DNA of 64,000 nucleotides from Setoptus koraiensis (Eukaryota; Arthropoda): NCBI GenBank assembly GCA_048013815.1, contig CM106586.1, positions 15,314,001 to 15,378,000 of the forward strand, read 5' to 3'. Shown piece by piece: positions 23,291 to 34,500 of this stretch (position 1 is its first letter; each line of letters starts with the position of its first letter). The notes under the pieces were generated by a model. It saw only the letters and a program-made list of their open reading frames with translations, ran no database searches and was not told where the DNA came from. The position numbers and the translations under genes were made by a program.

Positions 23291-23864
23291 ATTTTCGCCG
23301 ATTAAATAAATTAAGAACTAAACTAATTAGTGAAAACTGGATTAACGCTTTAAATTTGCACTATCTAAGGTCCAAATGAGATGGCAAAAGTGTTGTGGAT
23401 GGAGATTACAAGATAAAACAGTAATCTGATGAGAAAATAATTTTTAACTTTTAATTTAACTTTTTAACTTTTAATTTTTAATTAACTGAAACCTTCTTCA
23501 ATGATATCTCTCGATTTAACATCAAGCTATAGTTGGCTTCATTAAATCCTTAATGGAGCTGTCTATTGAACAAATCGATAGTGTAGAAACATTGGTGAAT
23601 TAGCAAACATAATTGCAAGCATTCGATTTCTTCAGATTGAATTTTCGTGCTCGATTTATTGCCGAAACACCAGCTTGTTGCTCTAAGCGCGCCCAGCGAT
23701 TTCGGAAAGAGTTGCATACGTTTCGGCGACTCTCCGATATCCGTCTTAATCATCGACAGATACTGGTACAAGCATACTTTTCGGCAAGGCAGGAGCGATG
23801 TATTTTTGTACGAATTAATTTGGCTTTTGAGTGGATCTGATTGGAGAAAAGTCTGCTTGCTCGC
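23291..23864. other. Central spacer of the inverted duplication, shared promoter region
   Basis: About 570 bases between two divergently oriented genes, including an AT-rich stretch at 23435-23490. On the plus strand around 23650-23860 one frame reads LSAPSDFGKS and then LYELIWLLSG. GKS after a hydrophobic strand faintly recalls an ATP-binding loop, but the frame is short and unsupported. Probably a bidirectional regulatory region, with or without an insertion remnant. Confidence 0.35.
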
Positions 23865-24210
23865 AACTCTATTCATGTTATTCACTTGTTACATATAGGT
23901 GTTTCAGCGGTCTTATTGACGCAGAGATCAGATTTCAAAGATCTGGCGTGAATTTTGATGATGAGCCTTTCATTCACTCGCAGTCTTATCCTGCCTCGCG
24001 AGTCTGAATTAACTCTTGCCAGATTGTCTTATCAATTTCGATCCTCAGCAGTGTTAACATATAATCGTTTATCAGGTAATATATCGACAAGTTTCGTGGA
24101 ATCATGAGAGCGACAATGGACAACGTAACGAGATTCTCTGTTATTCTATTTTTGGTCGTGATAGCATCGACCATTTTGGTACATTGCCGCAAAAGAGAAC
24201 AGTGTGATGC
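23865..24210. repeat. Right arm of large inverted duplication
   Basis: Mirror of the left arm at 22960-23290. In the first 93 coding bases only one base differs between arms (ATT versus ATA, both Ile), while similarity ends abruptly after the CGCAAAAGAG that encodes the RKR motif. Confidence 0.85.
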
Positions 24211-24598
24211 CCCCCATCATCAGAATGTACCTGATTGTTTGGCTTGGCACAAAGACGTGGAACTATACTGCAGATATTGTAAAAATTCAGACTGCAAAGG
24301 CTATGAGGATAGAGTAGCATGGATTCCAGTACTTGAGAATTATTTACCAGAATTTAAGCAAGGTATCCTGTGTCCGGGAAACAGGCCAAAATTTGATCCG
24401 CCGCCAGAGTATTGTGACAGAGACTTCGAGGAGATGTGCACTTTGTGCTATGCTAACGATATTGATGAGTATAGAGAGTCCTGCGCCCGATATAGAGAAT
24501 ATTATCCGATCATATCCGGTCTCAAGAATTATGTTAAAACGTGGAAAAATGAAGGCAGTTGTGACGAAAAGTGTGCACCTCCTCCTCTGCTTAGATAG
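24104..24598 (+). CDS. Secreted cysteine-rich protein, novel two-module family, copy B
   Basis: A 164-residue single-exon protein beginning at ATG 24104. Residues 1-32 are identical to copy A (signal peptide plus CRKR), while the rest is only distantly related. Module 1: C45-x10-C56-x2-C59-x4-C64-x25-C90, containing VELYCRYC. Module 2: C104-x7-C112-x2-C115-x11-C127-x25-C153-x3-C157, containing FEEMCTLC. The two modules look like an ancient internal duplication. No domain is recognised. The gene is head to head with copy A across an inverted duplication, so the two may share upstream control. A 3' AATAAA lies about 125 bases after the stop. An ATCAG acceptor-like site lies before the ATG at the position matching copy A. 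Confidence 0.82.
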   Translation: MRATMDNVTRFSVILFLVVIASTILVHCRKREQCDAPHHQNVPDCLAWHKDVELYCRYCKNSDCKGYEDRVAWIPVLENYLPEFKQGILCPGNRPKFDPPPEYCDRDFEEMCTLCYANDIDEYRESCARYREYYPIISGLKNYVKTWKNEGSCDEKCAPPPLLR

Positions 24599-24722
24599 TT
24601 TGCTCGACATTCTTGGAAATGTACAATTGACGGAAAAAACAAAAATGTTTTGCTTCGGCCCCATTAGAGGCGATAATAGTGCCCAATTGTGTTGTGGCGA
24701 CATCCGGTTTGTTCTCTAAATC

Positions 24723-24728
24723 AATAAA
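24723..24728 (+). promoter_or_regulatory. AATAAA polyadenylation signal of copy B
   Basis: AATAAA in TCAATAAATG, 125 bases past the TAG stop and conserved in the pseudogene copy at 22023-22028, which supports its role. Confidence 0.7.
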
Positions 24729-24739
24729 TGAATTCTTTG

Positions 24740-25691
24740 ACTCTAGACGACGGATTTTATCACTTTCCACCATCCACTTGAGTAGAATTATGCGAATTGT
24801 GCACAATTAAAGTAACGAATATCAACTATTGTGCATGATTAGGGTCATAAACATAATGATTGTAGAATTTATTACTTTTATTATTACATATCTTATGTAG
24901 TGATTTCGTTATATACATTGACGCAATGATGACCCAATACCCTGATTAGTGCTGGTGAAAATCGGTTTAATCGGAATTGTCGTTTGCCCACCAAGTCGCC
25001 ACTCAACAATTTAGTAACATCTCAATGATGGCTGAAAAAACAGTGCTTGTTTGTGTTTGCCCCAACCCGTTTCATCATTGTCGTTCGATGTTCTCAATGA
25101 ACTGTCAGAATAATCAATGCAGACAATGAAGACACGCCAGAATCCTTCATTGATTCAATGTGCCGTTGGAAATTGTTGCAAGCGCATTCGTGTCTGCCAG
25201 CGGCTTAATGGGCTCCGATTGGCAGAGGCACCTTTGGGTCATGGAAAAACATTGCGTTACATTACATATTTACAGCATGAAAATCTTTGAACATTTTAAT
25301 TACATATTGGTCCGTTGGTCGGTATAACAGTAAAATATATTCTTTAGTACCTGGTTCGGTACATGTTATGGCGTTTCGATTGCATGGGCCCGATGAACAT
25401 CAGACAATTGTCGCAAATGCAATCTAATTAATTAACTAAGTGAAATATTCATTTTGATGGGTACGGGTAACAAATGTGCAGTGTGCAATAATTTAACTAT
25501 AAAACAGGAATCATTTTGAAGTGGTCGCATTCAATTTGAACATAGAACATGTCGATTGAGTTGAATGTCGACAATCACGACGCAACGAAGAAACAATATC
25601 CGTTCATTGCTGGCATCATGTGTGTATTTTTTTAACAATGACGTAACTCGTATCTCTATAGCAACTTGCTGGCTTGTTAGAAATTAATAGA
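24740..25691. other. Intergenic region between copy B and the giant membrane-protein gene
   Basis: AT-rich DNA with no coding frame. It separates two convergent transcription units (copy B on plus, the large gene on minus), so it should hold the 3' end of the large gene. Confidence 0.5.
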
Positions 25692-25906
25692 CTAATAGCA
25701 TTGATGCTCATCGTCGTGATCGCTACAATCATATAGTCCGTCGCATATTCTAGCGGTTGATAGGCATTCGCCTGTTGAGCATTTGAATCCTAGGCAATCA
25801 TTCACAGTTTGTTGTTTGTTTCTCTCGTGCAACATGACCATTTTAGTTAGTTGAGCCCTTAGATTTGCGTTGGTCGAGGCGCTTGCACTTTGTTTCGTGG
25901 CAAAAT
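25692..25906 (-). CDS. Last exon of the giant membrane protein: linker plus LDLa repeat and stop
   Basis: The acceptor AACAG at 25907 opens this exon in phase 1, matching the donor of the preceding 77-base exon (G + AT gives Asp). It encodes FATKQSASAST, the linker TKMVMLHERN and one full LDL-receptor class A module, C-x4-C-x4-C-x6-C-x5-C-x8-C, with the calcium-binding acidic cluster DGLYDCSDHDDE, then QCY and TAG. The protein thus ends on an LDLa repeat. A 70-base part of this exon is duplicated at 22086-22156. It is possible that alternative exons further left encode a protease instead; none is visible in the window. Confidence 0.7.
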
Positions 25907-26028
25907 CTGTTTGAGTTGTTGAACATTTGACATTTTGAAAAACACATTCAGAAATTAGAATGAAATTCTCTATCGAATGCATCTATCAGCCGTATTCAGA
26001 GGTATCTAGGCAGATAGCGTCAACTTAC

Positions 26029-26105
26029 CTCGAGCGCCGCACTTGACAAACACTGCCTGCTGGGAGGGACACACTCCCATGGAGTTCATTCGGATATTGT
26101 AGTCT
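26029..26105 (-). CDS. 77-bp exon completing the SRCR-like domain
   Basis: This short exon is bounded by a pyrimidine-rich acceptor (GATATTTCAG at 26106) and a GTAAGT donor (26028). It enters in phase 2 and leaves in phase 1, fitting both neighbours. It encodes DYNIRMNSMGVC, then QQAVFVKCGAR, the usual C-terminal strand and last two cysteines of an SRCR domain as found before the protease in type II transmembrane serine proteases. The intron to the upstream exon (217 bp) contains a TTTTTTCGAG repeat. Confidence 0.75.
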
Positions 26106-26214
26106 CTGAAATATCGATTGTGGGGTCAGTCGAAATTGATCGTATGGATAGTCCGAAATGAATAATTAGAGATTAATTCGGTTTTCATAAGAAAAAAACA
26201 AAAGAATTGAGTTT

Positions 26215-26290
26215 TGAGAAAAAAAATCGGAAAAACCCGAAAAAACTCGAAAAAACTCGAAAAACTCGAAAAACTCGAAAAAACTCGAGC
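26215..26290. repeat. AAAAACTCG tandem array inside an intron
   Basis: Seven or so units of AAAAACTCG or AAAACTCG within the 217-bp intron of the large gene. On the transcribed strand it reads CGAGTTTTT, so it may act as an extended pyrimidine-rich region. Confidence 0.85.
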
Positions 26291-26322
26291 TGCACCAACT
26301 GATATCGGTGTGGCGTACTTAC

Positions 26323-28510
26323 GTGAATGAAGGCACATCTTTGGTGTTTGAGGAACTCAATTCGTTGCTAATTTGCTCTAGTTGTGTCGGCCGCTGATGA
26401 ATTGCCGCCAACCTGGCCGACTGACTGAGATCAAGCCTGTGATAATTGTTGAAATTTTTCATTACTTGCAATCCGTCCACAGAGCCGAACGTGTTGATCT
26501 TGATGGATCTGACACTCGCGTAGGACTGTGCCTGACAAGCCAGCAGGGCCAAATGATTTATCTGTTTGATCATTAGCTGTTGTTGCCTGGCCGGTCCCGT
26601 TGTTTGGGTTGTTTGGGTCGTTTGGGGGCCAGCCAAGGCGTTGGATGGGGGCCCGATTTGTGTGACATCAACGGGCGCGTCAACACTGGCCTCGTTGGCG
26701 GTAATAGTTAGAGTGTCATTGCTGACGCACAATGGCGCCCATTGATTGCTGCTTCTGACATAAATGAGGCCCTCGCCCGATTGACTCAACGGGGCGCTGG
26801 CGTTGTTGACAAGCTGAAAAATCTGCTCGTTTTTGATCAGCGCCAAACAATTTGATTCGTCCGATTTGTCATGACAATCATAATGATTATCACATATTTT
26901 ATCCTCACTGAGGCACTGTTTTTGGTCCGACACCGACCCGTCGGACGGCGACACCAGGCGACACCTGATGGCGCATTGTTTCTGTTGCGTTGTTACTCTC
27001 GAATTTCCAGAATTTGCATTCAGATTTTGGTGGCTAGAATTAGACAAATTTGCACTGTTTGTGCTCGCTGAGGCGCCACTTTTCACCGCGCTGCGTGCAA
27101 TATCCGCATGACCCGTCACATCCTGGTGGCCGGCTGCTCCGCGTGATTGGCTGGCCTCGAAATTTTCGTCCGAATCGACGCCCGTCTCTGGCGATTGGTG
27201 CGGCTGATTGTGGTGCGGCGAAGATTTCAGTGTTTTCCGTATGTCGTCGTCGTCGCCGTTGTCGTCATTGTAGCTGGCCGATTGTTTGATTCTAGTCCCG
27301 AAATTGTCCTTGGTGCCCGCACTGTGTGAGCCAGTGTCGATCAAGTCGGCCTCACTGGACTGGCGAGAGCCACTTCCGGTGCTCGCCACAATGGACGCTG
27401 TGGTTGTTGAGCCCGAGGCAAGCATTTGCTCGTCGTCGTCGTTCGGGTCGTCGGAAATTGTTAGCTTTTTCTTCACTAGCAGCTGATGAGGATTTTGTTT
27501 TGGGGCCAGCGCCGACTGTTGCTCGTCCCTGGACGATCGGCCCAATCTGGAGCCCTCGGAATTGGCCTGTTGTGCGCTGCTGGCTTGCAGTGAGGTGGCC
27601 GAGGTCGACGATCGCAAGGTTTCGAAGGCGAACGGACCGCGCGTTCGGGGCAACGCAGATTCGCCCGCTGTACCGCCGAGCGCCGTCTGCTCCATCATGA
27701 ACGCGGACGCCCGCGACGACGTCTCGCTATTGTGAGCGGCGCCCTCTTCGCCGGATGTCACATTGTTTGCGGTGGCGAGTGTCGCCGAACCCGAGCGTCT
27801 GGGCGACGACGACGCCGACGACGAGCCCCCCACTAACAACAAATCCTGGCTGTCCAACTTGGGCACTCGCGCGCCAGTCACAAATCGGTTGTTGTTGTTG
27901 GTGCTGATGTGAGCGTTTCCGGTGAACTCAACGGGCGCCTCCGACACTATGAAGCCGTCTATGAGTCTGAGCGGTTCCGCGTCCAAGTTGCTCATTTTGT
28001 GCAAGCGACCGCCGCCAGAAGAGGCGCTGCTAAACGACGTTGATGCTGTTGCCGTAGACGACGATGAATTCAGTAGCGATTGCATACGCGACATCCGGCG
28101 CGATTCGAAGCCGCCCAAAGCTTGAGCGCTGCCCGTGCCGTTGGCCAGAGCCGCGTGCCGATTCGAGCCGTCGGAGTCGGACAATTCGCCATTACGGCCG
28201 ATGCCCACATTGGACAAAATAATGGCCGCTCTGTTGCGCATTTGCATGGCCAGCGAGGCGGCCGGATCATCGAGATTGTTGTTGTTGTCGGTGTCGTCGT
28301 CCAGGCTCCTCGTCATGGACGGCTCCTCCACCATGGCCATGCCGGGCCCGGCGTTGTTGTGGTGATCGATAGAGGGCATAGCGAACGCGCTCTGCGAGCC
28401 CTGGCCCGCATGCGGGGGCGCCACACCGAACGGCGACGGAAATCGCGAGTTGCCGAATATCTTGGCAAAGTTCAACTTTTGCGCCAGGTTGGTGAACGGG
28501 TTCAGCGGCC

Positions 28511-28556
<46 letters not shown>

Positions 28557-31500
28557 TTGTTGCTGTTGTTGTTGTTGTTGCTGTTGTTGTTGCTGTTGTT
28601 GCTGTTGTTGTTGCTGCTGTTGTTGCTGTTGCTGCGGGGGTCTGAACGGGTTTTGCATGTTGCTGTTGCCAGCGTCCACTTGCTGCTGTCTGAGATTGTG
28701 CTGCTGCGCCACTTGCTGCGCCGACGGCCTGAACATCAGACCGGCCTGAGGGGGCGCCTGCTCCGCGCCGATTATCAGGGGCTGCACTTGCTGGTTGCTG
28801 TTGAACGCCGACACCGGCTTGCCAGCGAACGCCGGCTGCTGGCCAAATCTGACACCATTTTGCAAGGCCAACTGCTGCTGCTGCTGGCGCGTGGGCGGCT
28901 GCTGGTACCGGTTGAACACGGGCCCCTGGCCGAACGCCGGGCCCACCGCCTGAATGTTGGCCGGCTGCTGGCCGACGAACTGGTTGCCGACGGCAACCAT
29001 GGGCACCGGTTGTTGCTGTTGTGGTTGTTGCTGCTGTGGTTGTTGCTGCTGCTGTGGTTGATGTGGTTGTTGCTGTGGTTGTTGTGGTTGCTGTTGTGGT
29101 TGCGGCTGTTGTTGTCTCAGGTTGTTGCCGACCGACAATTGCGAGCTGTTGTAGGCCGGTTGCTGTTGCTGCGGAATAGACTGGCCGCCCGGCTGTTGCT
29201 GGCTGGCCTCGCTCGCGATCGGCTTCCACTGCTGACCGGAGGGCGCCGACGAGGCGGCGCCCCTGTCGGCGCTGTCCGCTTGCGCCCCAAAGCCAGGTTG
29301 CATGGTGGTGACGCCAGATGGCGACAGCTTGGCCGCTGGCTTTTCGCGCAATCTCGCCGATTGTGCTGTCGTTGTCGACGACGACGACGATGTTACTGGC
29401 GAGGCCATTGTCGTGGAGCTCGATTGCGGGGGCGCCTGCGACGACATTGAGGTCCACGACGAGGGCGACGAAACGGCGCTCAACACGGGCGTTGAGGCCG
29501 TGGTTGATCGGGTCAATTCAATGGTTGTTTGCACAGTGGGTATCATGTTGTTGTTGGTGGTGAGATGCTGCTGCTGCTGCTTGCTGTTGCTGAGATCGGA
29601 GTGCGAGCTTGGCGACCTGGTGGCCAGCGGTTGCAGCGTTGTGGTGCTGCTAGCGGGGGCGCCCGTCTGCCGCAGTTGGTCGCCGTCCGAATCGATGTTG
29701 AGGTTGGCCGCGGCCAAGAACGAGGCCGCAGCCGCTTGGTCTCGCGACAATTGTTGTTGCTGCTGTAGCTGTTGTTGTTGTTGTTGTTGCTGTTGTTGCT
29801 GTTGTTGCTGTTGTTGCTGTTGTTGCTGTTGTTGCTGTTGTTGCTGTTGTTGCTGTTGTTGCTGTTGTTGCTGGCTGGCCGCGGCCGGACGACGCGTTAT
29901 CTGAATGTTGCTCGTAGAGATGAGGCCCGCGTTGGCGCTGTCGCCGTTGTTGCTGTTGGTCTGGGCGCGCTGTCGTTGTTGCTGCTTGCGCGGCTTGTTT
30001 TGGCCCGCCTGCTGACCGGCCGCCGCACCCGTTTGCCGCCTGTTCGGCTGCAGCACCACCGTGGTGGCCGCAACGGGCCGCGCCGACGACGGCGAGCTCG
30101 TGGTGGTCGACGTGGTCCTGCTGTTGCCGTTGTTGTTGTTGCTGTTGCCGTTGCTGTTGTCGGTTGCGCTTAAATTGTTGGCCGAGGCCGCCGGCTCTTG
30201 GCCGGCGGAATCTTTCTCGTTCGGGCCGGTGTGACGTTCGCCACTGCCGGCCGGATCGCTGCTGGCCGCATCCGCCGGGTGCCGCGCCGCGTGCCGGGTG
30301 GCGTTGATAACGGCGCCGCCCTGCTTCATGGCGTTGATTCGCGGCTTCTTGGTGCTGGTGGTGCCGCTCGAATGGTTGGCGTGCTGGTTGGCCGATTGCT
30401 GTTGGCGCTGCTGGTTGCTTGCGGGCGACACCACGGGCACATTGTTGTCCGCTTGGGCCGGCTGCAACGGGTCCAAATTGTACTTCCGCACCGTGGTCTC
30501 CATCAGATCGTTTGCGGTGACGGGCACGTCGGCGAGACCGTTGCCAACGTCCACCTTCTGCTCGTTGCCCTTTTGTTTCTGCTGCTGTCTAACCATCGAG
30601 GGGGCGCTGTTGTTGTCCACCGAGGTCGCCACTATCGAGTATCTGAGATCGGGCTCGCCCACGGGCTTCTTGTCCACGATTCTGGCCGACTGTTGCTGCT
30701 GTCTGGCGTTGCCGTTGTTGTTGTTGTTGCTGTTGTTGTTGTTGCTGCTGCTGTTGTTGTCGGCCGGTTGTTGCTGTCGCTGGCGATGCACAACGGTGTC
30801 GTAATCGTCGCCGGCGGGCTTTTTCATCGACGGGCCGCTCGCATCGACCGAGGCCCGGGTGACGGGCATGGCCGTCGTTGTGGTCGACGTCGTTATCACT
30901 GGCTTCCGGTGCACCAAGAACACCGAATTGGCCTGCTGTTCGTTGCCGCTTGGCTGTTGCTGACTAGCGGCCGAACTGCTACTGCTCTTGTTCACGTAAT
31001 TCAAGGGTGCCGGCGCGGAATTGGTGAACGCGGAATTGGGCGAGCCCGACGACGATATCAGCTGCTTGCTGTTGGCCAGCTCGGCGTGCGGCTGTGTGGC
31101 GGGCGCGCTGCTGGATATTTGCACGGGACTGCTGGTTGTGCTCGTGCTCGTGGTAGTGGTGGAGCTTGTCGTTCGCGGGAACGAGCTGATGAATTTGTCA
31201 AAGTTGCGGGTCGACGGCTTGCGATTATCCGTGCCGGTTGGCGATGCAAACACATTGTTCGTTATGGATGCGCCATTGGCCACCACGGGCTCCAAATTGG
31301 TCGCTGTCGCCTGTTGCTGTCCGTCACCGTTCTGCTGTTTGAGCTGTTGTTGTTGTTGTTGCTGTTGTTGTTGCTGCGTGAAATTGTCCTGGGGCGCCTG
31401 GCGCTGTTGCGACTGGCCGGCAGAGGGCGAGCGAGCGGGCATCATGGTGGTGGTGGCCCGCTCCGGGACGCCCTGCAACGCCGGATAAAGCGTAAACTTT

Positions 31501-34500
31501 TTAGTGGTCACTTCGTCCGCTTGGGGCTGGTCAGTTCTGGTGCGGTTGGCGGTTGTTGTGTCCGGCGCGAGCTCTTGAGCGCCTGTCGCCGTTTGCGGAC
31601 TGAGCGTTGTTGCTGCGTCGAGCTCCCTGTTGAAATTGTGGTTGTTGTTGTGGTTGTTGCCGTTGTTGTTGTTGTTGCTGTTGTGTCGCTGGTTTTGCGA
31701 GGGCCGCGATGCCGCCGTCGTGGCGGGACCGCCGCTGACCGGTTGCAGGCTGGCGCGAACAATCTCGATGTCGTGCTGTTGTTGTTGTTGTTGTTGTTGC
31801 TTGATTAATTTGCTGTTAGGAACTGTCTGTTTGTCGCCGTTGTGTCTACTCGTCGCCAGGGTCGTGATTGTGGGCGCCGTTGTCGAGGGCGATTGCGACA
31901 AGCGCGTCGACGGCGGCGATCTTATGGCGCCATTTGTCACTAGCAGCTGTTGCTGTTGCAGGGGCGACACGGTGCCCGAGGGCGCCGTGGCCAGCATGTC
32001 GTATTCTGGCACAATGTGAATGGACTGCAAATTGATTGATTGTATGATGGGCATCATACTGGCAAACATTTGCGTGCTGTTGTTGGTCATCATAAACGTC
32101 AACGTGTTGTTGTTGTTGTTGTTGTTGTTGTGTGAGTCGCTGAGCGACGCGGACATGCGCGAGTTACGTAACAGCGCCAAATTGTTGCCGCCATAATAAC
32201 GTGTGTCGCCACTGTCGCTGGCTGGCTGTCCGTTGGCGCTGGTCATTGTGGTCATCATTGTGGTCATATTGGCCAGACTCAGTTGCTCAATGCCCGACTG
32301 TAGTGCCTGTTGGGTCAATCTGGGCAAGAATTCCTTCTCGAAATGCTCGTCAAACGATTTTCGTTTCATCAATGTGCCATCCTCTTGCAGCGATCGTTTG
32401 TTTATGAACAACCGGAAATACACCCACAAGCTGCCCCGTTTAAATGTGTACACTTCGCTTTTGGCCAAATGATCGTAATAGTTTTTGTAGTGTCCGTCGG
32501 CCAATTTAAAGGCCGCTCTCAATATGGATTCGTATTGCAATTGTTTCTGTTTGAAATCCAACGAGCTCCTGTTGGACAATTGCTGATTGTCGCCATAGGT
32601 ATCACCTTGTGTTTCCACCTTTAGTCTGCCACTTAACGGTATTAGATTTGTTTTTAAATTTAAATTAGTTGTAATCATACTTAAATAGGCACTCAAACCA
32701 ATTATAACAGCGAACGCTATCACAATCATTAGGATAGATATAATAGACAAGCATCTCGTTGTCAAACAACAACTTAATCGTTTGTTTATATTCTTCAACA
32801 GGCCCCCTCCGCGTGTCACGTGGCCGGCGCCCGCCGTTAGTTGGGCCGCGCTAACATTTGGCATTGTTAAACCATTGACAACTTGGCACACACCGCTGTG
32901 TGCGCCCGTAATTGTGCCACTTGCCCCACTTCCGGTCAGTATATACTGCTGGTGACTGCTGTGAATATGTTGTTGTGGCTGTTGTTGTTGTTGTTGGTGC
33001 GCCTGATGTGCAGTTAGGTTTTGGAGTTGACTATTGCTACACGCTGTTATATGATGATGATGGTGTTGGCACGTGTTATATAACGTGCCGCGACTATTTT
33101 GTTGTTGTTGTTGTTGAGCACCACACTCAGCGCCACCTGTTGTGTGTGGGCCCAAGCATTGGGTTGAATTGTAATTTGTTTGCATTGTTGTAAGTTGTTG
33201 CTGTTGCTGATTGCTCGGCTGCTGTTTGCTGGCCGCTCCACAAGGGGCGCCCGTTGCGTGGTTGTGCTGCTGTATATAGTACTGATGAGCGCTCGATTTG
33301 TTGCCCCGCTGAAACGGGCCGCCACCTAGCAGCCAATTGAACAGGCCTCTTCCGGTTTGTTGTGATGGCTCGCCGGCGAGCTGGTCGTGACAAACGATGC
33401 GCTGTCTGTGTTGTTGTTGTTGTTGTTGTTGCTGCTGATGATAATCGATCAGCTGCTGATTTGTGGGACCGATGGTGAGATTGTCGTTGGAGTTGGCGCC
33501 GCCGCCCGACGACGATGCCGTGGACAATTGCTCGGCCTCTAACTGGTAGCTAATTAGTTGTTGTTTGTTTGTTTGTTGCACTTGTATTACGTTGTGCGTT
33601 TTTCCATTGATCACTGAATGATTTTGTTGATTGTTTTGATTGGCGGCGAGCCACAGCAACTTGTTGCTGGTGGCCTGCGAGTGTGAGTTGTTGTGACGAT
33701 GGTCAACTGCGGGATATTGCAACTGTTGCTGCTGTTGCTGCTGATACTGGTGCGGATGATGGTGCGACAATTGCGACCTCAACTGGCGCTCGCCTTGGTG
33801 CACTTGGTCTTGGTGATAAATGATATCGGGGCTGTCGTGGATGGCGCTGGTTTCGTCGATGAGCTGCAGATATTGCTGCTGGGCCGACACTTCACAGGCC
33901 GAGCGGCGCCTCAGTCGCTTCGAGTGACGCAACTGCTGCTGCTGATAATCCAATTGTTGTTGTTGTTGCTGTTGCTGCTGATGCTGCTGATCCAGATCCA
34001 AATCTAGATCGATTTGCTGGTGATAGGCGTACAGGTAGGAATTGTCTTGGTTGAGGCTGGCCGCATACGACGACTCGCGGCCGATCGTTTGCTGATTGAC
34101 CGATTGAGCGTTGATCTTGGTGTTGGCTGCCGCTGCTGCTGTCAGATTGGCCACTGTCAGATTGGCCGCTGTCAGATTGGCCGCTGTCAAACAAACGGAC
34201 GGCGGCGAGACGCTGTCAACGGGCGAACAGCTGGCCGAATGAATGACAGACGAAACAGGTGATTGGTCTGACAATAGAACTGTCACTTGTGCGTCGGCGC
34301 TGCACTGCTCTTGCTGTTGCGCAATGCCGGTGGCCTCGTGATAATTGTTGTATTTGTGTCTCTGATAGCGCTCTTGATGATACTGTTGCTGCTGCTGATT
34401 GCTGCTAATGTTGTTGCTGGTGCTGGCCGCTAGTTGTCGCTGGTGCGACGTGTGACTGTTATGCAAGTGGTTGTTGTTTATGTTGTTGCTGTTGTTGCTG

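Noticed and set aside
23613..23898. AAA-ATPase-like ORF in the spacer between copies A and B
   Set aside because: Only a GKS-like triplet and general flavour support it; the frame is short, overlapped by other open frames on both strands, and no second motif is visible.
28080..29450. Long plus-strand open frame opposite the giant gene, with a long leucine run
   Set aside because: It is the antisense shadow of the CAG/CAA-rich coding exon; the minus strand has domains, phases and splice sites. The same holds for the long plus-strand frame at 30198-31808.
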